Assembly: GCA_947497905.1 (NCBI GenBank)
Contig: CANMIH010000002.1
Span: 124,001 to 188,000 of the forward strand
From: an uncultured Pelagimonas sp.
GTDB taxonomy: Bacteria; Pseudomonadota; Alphaproteobacteria; Rhodobacterales; Rhodobacteraceae
DNA length: 64,000 nt
Direction of reading: 5' to 3'
The position numbers were made by a program, and so were the translations under genes. The stretch's first letter is position 1, and each line of letters opens with the position of its first letter. Of the stretch, positions 23,941-30,405 are shown in pieces. The notes beneath the pieces are model-generated. The model saw nothing but the letters and a program-made list of their open reading frames with translations. It made no database searches and was not told where the DNA came from.

Positions 23941-24998
23941 GCTTTGTCCCAGGCCACAAGGGCATTGGCGATGTCGTGGAAGGCGCGCGCCTGTTTACTG
24001 TCGGGAGCGCTGACCACAATCGGCGCACCGCCATCTGCGGCAAGGCGAATTTCCAGATCCAGCGGCACTTCTGCCAAAAGGGGTACGCCCAATTTGGCCG
24101 CTTCTGCGGCTACGCCGCCGTGACCAAAGACATGCTCTTCATGGCCGCAGTTCGAACAGACATGGGTCGACATATTTTCGATCATACCCACAATCGGTAC
24201 GTTCAACTGATTGAACATATCGATGCCTTTGCGTGCATCCAAAAGCGCAACATCCTGCGGGGTTGAGACGACAATGGCGCCATCCACTTTTGCTTTCTGG
24301 CTCAGCGTCATCTGCACATCACCAGTGCCCGGTGGCAGATCCACAATCAGGACATCCAGCGCCCCCCACTGCACCTGCATCATCATCTGTTGCAAGGCAC
24401 CCATAAGCATCGGACCGCGCCAGACAACCGCCTGATCTTCATTGGTCATCAGACCAATCGACATCATGGTCACGCCGTGGTTGCGCAGAGGTAGGATGGT
24501 TTTGCCATCCGGGCTTGCCGGGCGGCCTGAAACTCCGAGCATCCGCGGCTGGGACGGGCCATAGACGTCTGCATCTAACAGGCCCACTTTCCGGCCCTGC
24601 GCCGCCAGAGCGCAAGCGATATTGGCCGAGACCGTCGATTTACCCACGCCCCCTTTGCCGCTGGCAACGGCCAGAATGCGCTTCACACCGGGGATGCTTT
24701 GCGGGCCTTTGGGTTCGGCAGGTTTGGAAGGTTTCAGATCTGGCGGTGCAGCATTGCTGTGCCCGGTCAGCACAACCTGTACCTTTTCAACTCCCTGCGC
24801 CTTCAGCCGGTCTTCGGCCTCCTGCCGCACAGGTTCATATAGCTTGGCGTGTTCAGGTGCGATTTCCATCACAAAGCGCACGCCTGTGTCGTCCACGTTC
24901 AGCGCGCGCATCACGCCACTTGCTACAATATCATCGCCCGATACCGGATCGGTGATGGATTTAAGTAGCTCGAGAACTGCCTCTCTGCTGCCTGCCAC
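23937..24998 (-). CDS. apbC: Mrp/NBP35-family P-loop ATPase (Fe-S cluster carrier, ApbC)
   Basis: A 353-residue protein. An N-terminal MIP18/DUF59 domain (residues 1-80) is followed by a linker and the Mrp ATPase domain with a deviant Walker A (SGKGGVGKST), LLDADVYGPSQP, and the cluster-binding CSNCGHEE. It binds and transfers [4Fe-4S] clusters in the cytoplasm. Its position beside a formate dehydrogenase locus full of Fe-S proteins suggests help in cluster supply, though Mrp is general housekeeping in many species. Confidence 0.92.
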   Translation of the reverse strand: MAGSREAVLELLKSITDPVSGDDIVASGVMRALNVDDTGVRFVMEIAPEHAKLYEPVRQEAEDRLKAQGVEKVQVVLTGHSNAAPPDLKPSKPAEPKGPQSIPGVKRILAVASGKGGVGKSTVSANIACALAAQGRKVGLLDADVYGPSQPRMLGVSGRPASPDGKTILPLRNHGVTMMSIGLMTNEDQAVVWRGPMLMGALQQMMMQVQWGALDVLIVDLPPGTGDVQMTLSQKAKVDGAIVVSTPQDVALLDARKGIDMFNQLNVPIVGMIENMSTHVCSNCGHEEHVFGHGGVAAEAAKLGVPLLAEVPLDLEIRLAADGGAPIVVSAPDSKQARAFHDIANALVAWDKA

Positions 24999-25001
24999 GT
25001 C

Positions 25002-25193
25002 TTACTCCTGCCCTTTGATATCGCCTGTGACCTCATGGCTCAGGCCCAGCTCATCTATGGTGATCACGGCACGTGCGGTAAAGGTCTTGCCGGATGTTTC
25101 TGCATCACGCATGGCCTCTTCAATCGCCTGCTGCGAGGTCACACCGACCTGTTTGAGAAATTTGCGCATCGACATGTTGAAATCTTCGCTCAT
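25002..25193 (-). CDS. DUF6494-like small protein
   Basis: A 63-residue protein starting MSEDFNMSMRKFLKQVGVTSQ and ending in an acidic, beta-like tail. I associate it with DUF6494; function unknown. It lies 3 bases upstream of the Mrp gene on the same strand, making it the first gene of the minus-strand block (DUF6494, apbC, ligase-like, DUF6505). Confidence 0.75.
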   Translation of the reverse strand: MSEDFNMSMRKFLKQVGVTSQQAIEEAMRDAETSGKTFTARAVITIDELGLSHEVTGDIKGQE

Positions 25194-25250
25194 GAAGTGA
25201 GTCTCCTGTCAGAGTTGACCAGATCGCAGGTCGAAGGCATCCTTGCCGTC

Positions 25251-25988
25251 ATGCGATGTTTGGTTTGGATAGCTGTATTGTGGCTTGTGCCAATTGGGGC
25301 GCAGGCCGAAGATCGCCTTGTGCGGCTGCATGCGCCAGAGGCACTTGTTGAAACGGGACTGTTGAAACACATCCTGCCGCGATTTTCGTTGAAGACCCAA
25401 GTGCGGGTTGAGCTTGTCGACGATCTGACCTCGGCCGATGTTGCCTTTGGAGGTGACGGGCGCGCTTTGTTCACGGGCTTGGGCGCAACATGGCATCTGT
25501 CGACGATACGCAATGATCATCTGGGCACAGACCGTTTTGTAGGCTGGCTGAATTCGGATGTCGGCCTGCGCACCATCACCGGATTTGCCCCGGACGGCGA
25601 GGCGCTGTTCACACCACCGGGTGAGGCCCAGATTGAAGTTGCCGAGCTCGAGTTTGATGGCGACTCGGTGGTTGGCAAACGCGCGGCCCAGATCAACTGT
25701 GGTCGGTGCCACGCCATCGAAAGTGGTTCGATGAATGGCATTGGGTCGACACCGAGTTTTCCGGTGCTGCGCAGCCTGAGCGACTGGGAAGAGCGCTTTA
25801 CCGCGTTTTACGCCCTCAAACCGCATCCGTCTTTTACCCAGATCGAAGATATCACCGCGCCCTTCCCAAAGGACCGGCCGTCGCCCATCGTCCCGATCAC
25901 CTTGACGTTGGACGAGGTCGAAGCGATCCTGTCGTTTGTGGCCCTGATGTCGCCGGCCGATTTGGGCGCGCCTTTGATCCATCAATGA
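25251..25988 (+). CDS. c-type cytochrome with an N-terminal domain of unknown function
   Basis: A 245-residue exported protein. Residues 1-20 are a signal peptide ending near AQAED. The first 130 mature residues resemble no family I recognise; the C-terminal part has a single heme site CGRCH (about residue 150) and a possible distal Met in the tail. The ATG at 25251 gives the signal peptide directly at the N-terminus. It is divergent from the DUF6494 gene, and its end overlaps the convergent Fe-S gene by 7 bases. It may carry electrons from formate dehydrogenase in the periplasm. Confidence 0.8.
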   Translation: MRCLVWIAVLWLVPIGAQAEDRLVRLHAPEALVETGLLKHILPRFSLKTQVRVELVDDLTSADVAFGGDGRALFTGLGATWHLSTIRNDHLGTDRFVGWLNSDVGLRTITGFAPDGEALFTPPGEAQIEVAELEFDGDSVVGKRAAQINCGRCHAIESGSMNGIGSTPSFPVLRSLSDWEERFTAFYALKPHPSFTQIEDITAPFPKDRPSPIVPITLTLDEVEAILSFVALMSPADLGAPLIHQ

Positions 25989-27928
25989 TCCCGGCGCTTG
26001 CTGAGGTAATCCTCGGTGGTGCGCGGCCGGGGACGCTCTTTGCCTTCAAATGGATTGTTCTGGGCGTGGAACTGCGCGTTGACGCGACAATCGTCACACA
26101 TCTGGATCATCTTTAGCGCATCTGGGTTCTGGTACATGCTATGCGCGGCCAGTTTTTCGGTGATGCGTTCGATGGTCGATTTCACACCAAACAGTGACCC
26201 ACATTCGATGCAGGCAAAGGGCTCTTCTTCGTTCAGAACCGTTTGAGACAGGGCGGTCTCAGTCAGATCCAGACGGGGTTCATAGGTGATTGCATTCTCC
26301 GGACAGACCGTGCTGCACAATCCACATTGCAAGCAGGCATCTTCCTGAAAGCGCAGCTGAGGTGCATCGGGATTATCACCAAGCGCACCGGATGGGCAAA
26401 GCGAGACACAAGACAGACACAGGGTGCAGGCGTCGTTGTCGACGAGCACGGCCCCATAGGGTGCGTCCTGCGGAAGAGCCAGGCTTTCAACGCCGGGATT
26501 AAGAGCTTTGGCCGCCTGACGGGTGATCTGACGGCGCGTGCCCATCGGGCGTACCGGCTGGGCGCAGGCGGCGGGTGCAGTTTCACCATACAAAGCTTCG
26601 TCCATCTGATCGGGATCAGAGGTGTCCAAAATGATCACCGAGGCCTCACCGCCAATTGCAAGGGCCAGATCGGCTTGCACGGCAAGAGGATCTCGATCAG
26701 TGCCCCGTCCGGGGATGAGCGTGACTGAGGCGAAACCCGCCGCGAGCGCCGCGACCATTTCGGCGTGACCAAACAGGTTCACGGCGGGCACTTCCATCGG
26801 GATCACATCCGCTGGCAGCCCTTTGCCGTGGCGTGCTGACATCCGGATCATCTCCGATCCGTGGCTGTCGCTGACGACGAGACGTGGCGCGCTTTGGGCG
26901 ACATCGCGATAGGCCCTGGCCAAGGTCTGTACGCGACGCATGGTTAGATCAACGGCCGGTGCGTCATAGCTGATGGCGCCTGAGGGACAGGCCGCCGAAC
27001 AGGCCCCACATCCTGCGCAGATCATCGGATCGATGCTCACGTGATCCCCTGCTGGGGTGATGGCTCCGGTTGGGCAGAGGTCAAGGCAGTTGGTACAGCC
27101 GGTCTGTTCAGCCCGCGAGTGGGCGCAGAGAAGTGGTTCAGAGCGCACGTATAGCGTTTTTTCAAATGTCCCAACCATATGCGAGGCCGCAAGCACCGCA
27201 GCGGATACCGCAGGTGCGTGCCCGGGATCAGCGCGCAGATACCCTTCGCGTTTTTCCGGCGCCGGGAAAAGAGGGTTATCTCCGCGCAAATCCAGAATGA
27301 TGTCACAGGAAGAGCGGCCACCGTCCTGCGGTGCCGTCAAGTTCACGCCGCGGCCCCCGGGATCTCGCTGTTGCAACGCATCAATGGTCACTTCGAACTG
27401 ACTCAGCGCGCCTTTGGCCCCGCGCAATTTTCCCATCACCACATCGTAGTTGCGGGTATCTGGGAGCGCATTGCTCCGCTCTAGAAGAACCGTAACACCA
27501 AGGAAATCTTTCAGCTGCTCAGCCGCAGAGAGAGCGACCTCCTCTGGCCCGAGGATCAGGCAGACCCCTTCGGAAATCACATCGCGGGTTTTGGGCGGGT
27601 CCGCCTGGATCTGAGACTCGGCAATCAGTGCGGACATTTTGGCCAGTTTGGGGGCGGGATCTGCGCTCCATCCGGCCCGATCCCGCAGGTCGAGAACCGC
27701 AGGTGCAGGGCGATCCAACTCATCCGCGAGGGCCTCGAATAGACGCTCTTCCTGGGTGCAGCAAAAAAGTGCATCCCCCTCAGTGAGTGCCCCGGCGGCG
27801 TGTTCAATTTGGGTTGTGCAGAGCGCAGAACAGGCAGGACGCACATCAAGACCAGTGGTCTGCGACAGTGCTTCGGTATCCAGTGTCTGGGTTCCTGAAC
27901 AATCGCATGTTATCAATGGTTTGACCAT
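25982..27928 (-). CDS. Multi-cluster 4Fe-4S protein of the formate dehydrogenase locus
   Basis: A 648-residue protein with at least four ferredoxin-type motifs: CTNCLDLCP and CAGCGACSAACP in the centre (about residues 270-320), and CTLCLSCVSLCP and CLQCGLCSTVCP towards the C-terminus (about 500-555), followed by CIECGSLFG and CDDC. The N-terminus (ITCDCSGTQTLD) has additional cysteines. No signal peptide is seen, so it is cytoplasmic. Such proteins accompany FDH operons with DUF3305/DUF3306 in Rhodobacterales. A role in electron transfer or FDH maturation is inferred from context. ATG 27928 has a GGGAA site before it. Confidence 0.83.
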   Translation of the reverse strand: MVKPLITCDCSGTQTLDTEALSQTTGLDVRPACSALCTTQIEHAAGALTEGDALFCCTQEERLFEALADELDRPAPAVLDLRDRAGWSADPAPKLAKMSALIAESQIQADPPKTRDVISEGVCLILGPEEVALSAAEQLKDFLGVTVLLERSNALPDTRNYDVVMGKLRGAKGALSQFEVTIDALQQRDPGGRGVNLTAPQDGGRSSCDIILDLRGDNPLFPAPEKREGYLRADPGHAPAVSAAVLAASHMVGTFEKTLYVRSEPLLCAHSRAEQTGCTNCLDLCPTGAITPAGDHVSIDPMICAGCGACSAACPSGAISYDAPAVDLTMRRVQTLARAYRDVAQSAPRLVVSDSHGSEMIRMSARHGKGLPADVIPMEVPAVNLFGHAEMVAALAAGFASVTLIPGRGTDRDPLAVQADLALAIGGEASVIILDTSDPDQMDEALYGETAPAACAQPVRPMGTRRQITRQAAKALNPGVESLALPQDAPYGAVLVDNDACTLCLSCVSLCPSGALGDNPDAPQLRFQEDACLQCGLCSTVCPENAITYEPRLDLTETALSQTVLNEEEPFACIECGSLFGVKSTIERITEKLAAHSMYQNPDALKMIQMCDDCRVNAQFHAQNNPFEGKERPRPRTTEDYLSKRRDH

Positions 27929-28270
27929 GGTATTCCCGCATATTTGGGCGCGTGTTTGCGCCCGATTTTTGTGACGTTTCGCCAAAAACCTAGCCGTGAT
28001 TCGCGCCGCTCGACAACCCGTTTTCTGGCCGGGCGGCGGTGCGCGACGATGGTTTTGGAGGGGCGAATCAGGTTGTGATTCGTCAAATTCGGCAGCGCTC
28101 TTTAACCCGATTGATTTTGTCGAATTAGACTTTTCGTCCGTGGCTGTGCCTGCCCTCTAAGCGGGTTGCCCAATTTGTCCTCAAATCGAAAAGAATACCG
28201 CCGCATGCCAATTCTCACTTTCAGGCAGCGCGCCTGCTGGGTCACTCTGAGGGTGAGAGAGGACACCAGA
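27929..28270. promoter_or_regulatory. Divergent intergenic region controlling the FDH operon and the Fe-S gene
   Basis: This gap of about 340 bases contains no gene I can support. The clearest structure is the inverted repeat CGAATCA-GGTTG-TGATTCG at 28064-28082, which could be an operator. No clear sigma-54 (GG-N10-GC) promoter was found. An AT-rich stretch follows at 28085-28135. Confidence 0.55.
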
Positions 28271-28837
28271 TTGATCCACAACCCGAACATGTACCGCACC
28301 ATGCCGCTTGGTGTGGTGTTGCGCAAAGCTCCCGGCGTCACCCGCTGGGTGCCATGGAACTGGACGGCTGTTGCGGTGTTGCCCGGTGCTGCGGATGTGG
28401 CGTGGCGGGAGATGCGGCGCGAAGGTGAGGCGATCGAGTATCATGCAGGCACGCTGACGCTTGAGCTGCACGGGGCAGAGACAGAGGCCTACCTCAACGG
28501 CCTGAGTTCGGAGACGCCAAGCATCTACGTCGTGATGCGCGAGCAGACAGGTGATTATCCGCTCGAACTGCTTCTGGTAACCGCGTCTCCCTATGAGGCG
28601 CAGGATTACACCGACAGCGGTGAAGAGATCGTCGAGAAGGTGCCAATGCCAAGCGGTCTCATCGCTTGGGTTCGGGATTTTGTGGAAGAGTTCCACCAAG
28701 AAGAGGTGTTTGTGAAACGCCGTCGCGACAAGAAACGTTTGGATCTTGTGGAAGACGGAATTGGTGACCCGCGCATTTCGCAGGTCAGCGACGTCTATCG
28801 GTCGCCAACACTTCTGAAGAAGGGACGGTTGCAATGA
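28271..28837 (+). CDS. DUF3305 family protein
   Basis: A 188-residue protein with the DUF3305 pattern: MPLGVVLRKAPG, PWNWTAVAVLPGA and a later QTGDYPLELLLVTASPYEAQDY. Its role is unknown, but it is a regular companion of DUF3306 and TorD in FDH operons. The TTG at 28271 is chosen because GAGAGGA lies about 8 bases before it; an ATG 18 bases downstream lacks a ribosome site, and the longer 28166 form is unlikely. It overlaps the next gene by 4 bases. Confidence 0.82.
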   Translation: MIHNPNMYRTMPLGVVLRKAPGVTRWVPWNWTAVAVLPGAADVAWREMRREGEAIEYHAGTLTLELHGAETEAYLNGLSSETPSIYVVMREQTGDYPLELLLVTASPYEAQDYTDSGEEIVEKVPMPSGLIAWVRDFVEEFHQEEVFVKRRRDKKRLDLVEDGIGDPRISQVSDVYRSPTLLKKGRLQ

Positions 28838-29451
28838 GCGATTTCTGGTCCCGCCGACGCGCCGCAGTTTCCAAAGAAGCCGCGGCAGAGCAACAGGCCC
28901 AAGAGGCCGCATTGGTCGCGGCCCGCGAAGCCGAGGTGGCCGAGAAGAGTGACGACGAGCTGTTGGAAGAGCTCGGGCTCCCAGAACCTGAGGCGCTGGG
29001 CGAGGGGGACGACTTTAAACAGTTCCTCACCGAGGCCGTTCCGTCGCGTCTCAAGACCCGGGCCCTGCGACAGCTTTGGAAGGTGAACCCGGTTCTGGCC
29101 AATATAGATGGATTGGTCGACTACGGAGAAGATTTCACCGACGCCGCCACCGTCGTCGAAAACCTGCAATCGGCCTATCAGGTGGGCAAAGGCATGATGG
29201 CTCACGTGCAGGAGCTTGCCCGTCAGGCCGAGGCGAAAGCCGCTGAGGTCGAGGCCGACTCTTTGGAAGAGGAAGAGGTTGCTCTGGATCTCGCCGATGC
29301 AGATGGCGATGGCGAGGACGTCGAGGTTCAGCCTGAACCTGCGCCCGAACCTGTGGCCTACGTTCCCCCCGAATTTGAACCCGAGCCGGAGGCCGCCCCG
29401 CTGGTGCAGCGCCGGATGAGATTCACCTTTGACACCCAGAGGACAGGATGA
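28834..29451 (+). CDS. DUF3306 family protein
   Basis: A 205-residue protein starting MSDFWSRRRAAV, typical of DUF3306. It has an acidic, Ala/Glu-rich first third (likely coiled coil), a conserved core (FLTEAVPSRLKTRALRQLW and NPVLANIDGLVDYGEDF) and a low-complexity acidic C-terminal half rich in Glu and Pro. No enzymatic motif is visible. It overlaps both neighbours by 4 bases, so it belongs to the FDH operon. Confidence 0.85.
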   Translation: MSDFWSRRRAAVSKEAAAEQQAQEAALVAAREAEVAEKSDDELLEELGLPEPEALGEGDDFKQFLTEAVPSRLKTRALRQLWKVNPVLANIDGLVDYGEDFTDAATVVENLQSAYQVGKGMMAHVQELARQAEAKAAEVEADSLEEEEVALDLADADGDGEDVEVQPEPAPEPVAYVPPEFEPEPEAAPLVQRRMRFTFDTQRTG

Positions 29452-30053
29452 CTGCAGCTGTGGACCATAAGATTGCTGAAGAAGACCGGTTGCGCGCCGA
29501 TCTGTATAACTATCTGGGCCTGATGCTCGCCAATCCGGCGGATCAGATGCTTTTGGAACAAACCGCTGGCCTGTCTGGGGATGACTCTGAGCTGGGCAAA
29601 GGCATTATGACGCTGGCCAAAATGGCCCGCATCACCAAACCCAAAACGGTCGAAAGTGAGTTCAACAAACTGTTCATCGGTTTGGGGCGCGGCGAACTTC
29701 TGCCCTATGCGTCTTACTACCTGACAGGTTTCTTGAACGAAAAACCCCTCGCGACCTTGCGTCAGGACATGACAGCCCGTGGGTTGGCCCGAGCGGATAC
29801 GGTGTTTGAACCTGAAGACAACATTGCCAGCCTGATGGAAATGATGGGCGCGTTGATCGTTGGGCGCTTTGGTCCTCCGGCGTCACTGTCTGATCAGAAA
29901 ACCTTCTTCAATCGTCACATCGCCCCCTGGGCGTCGTTGTTTTTCTCGGATCTCGAAGCCGCCAAGAATTCGGTCTTCTACGCCTCGGTCGGCACTGTTG
30001 GCCGGGCGTTCATGGAGATTGAAACCGAGGCCTTCAGATTGAGCGCGGAGTGA
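29448..30053 (+). CDS. TorD/DmsD-family molybdoenzyme chaperone
   Basis: A 201-residue all-alpha protein resembling TorD-type chaperones: LRADLYNYLGLMLANP near the start and EFNKLFIGLGRGELLPYASYYLTG in the middle. Such chaperones bind the Tat signal of a molybdenum or tungsten enzyme and hold it until cofactor insertion. The genes that follow carry Tat signals, and the large alpha subunit is the obvious client. It overlaps DUF3306 by 4 bases. Confidence 0.87.
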   Translation: MTAAVDHKIAEEDRLRADLYNYLGLMLANPADQMLLEQTAGLSGDDSELGKGIMTLAKMARITKPKTVESEFNKLFIGLGRGELLPYASYYLTGFLNEKPLATLRQDMTARGLARADTVFEPEDNIASLMEMMGALIVGRFGPPASLSDQKTFFNRHIAPWASLFFSDLEAAKNSVFYASVGTVGRAFMEIETEAFRLSAE

Positions 30054-30106
30054 TCCGCATGTCGAGTGGCGGGCAACCGTCAGAACCCATCACTTTGGAG
30101 GTGATG

Positions 30107-30292
30107 ATGACCAAGGAAACCAAGGCCTCGCGCCGCGAGTTTCTGAAACTGGCAGGAACCACAGCGCCCGCAGCGGCTCTGGCGGTGGCGGCCAGCACGG
30201 GCGAGGCCGAAGCCGCTGAACCCGACCTGTCGTCGAATGCGATGCAGGATACAGCGCACACCCGTGCGTATCTCGATTCCGCCCGGTTCTAA
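30107..30292 (+). CDS. Small Tat-signal protein preceding the FDH alpha subunit
   Basis: A 61-residue protein with a twin-arginine signal (SRREFLKLAG) followed by a short Ala-rich helix and a mature part of only about 25-30 residues. Similar short 'twin-arginine signal domain' proteins precede FDH alpha genes in related bacteria. The start is ATG 30107, 6 bases after GGAG; ATG 30104 is a close alternative. Its role is unknown; it could decoy or train the chaperone. Confidence 0.78.
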   Translation: MTKETKASRREFLKLAGTTAPAAALAVAASTGEAEAAEPDLSSNAMQDTAHTRAYLDSARF

Positions 30293-30405
30293 GACCCGGA
30301 CGAAATCATCCGTTTCGGCAACTGGTTGCGTGACGCCCGACCGCCGGAAACGACCCGTCAATTACCAAGCAAGCGGCATTATCCGCACGCAAGGGAGAGA
30401 GAAAC

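Noticed and set aside
27929-28270. Sigma-54 (-24/-12) promoter for the FDH operon
   Set aside because: A TGGC followed by TGC was seen near 28140-28155 but the spacing is not GG-N10-GC.
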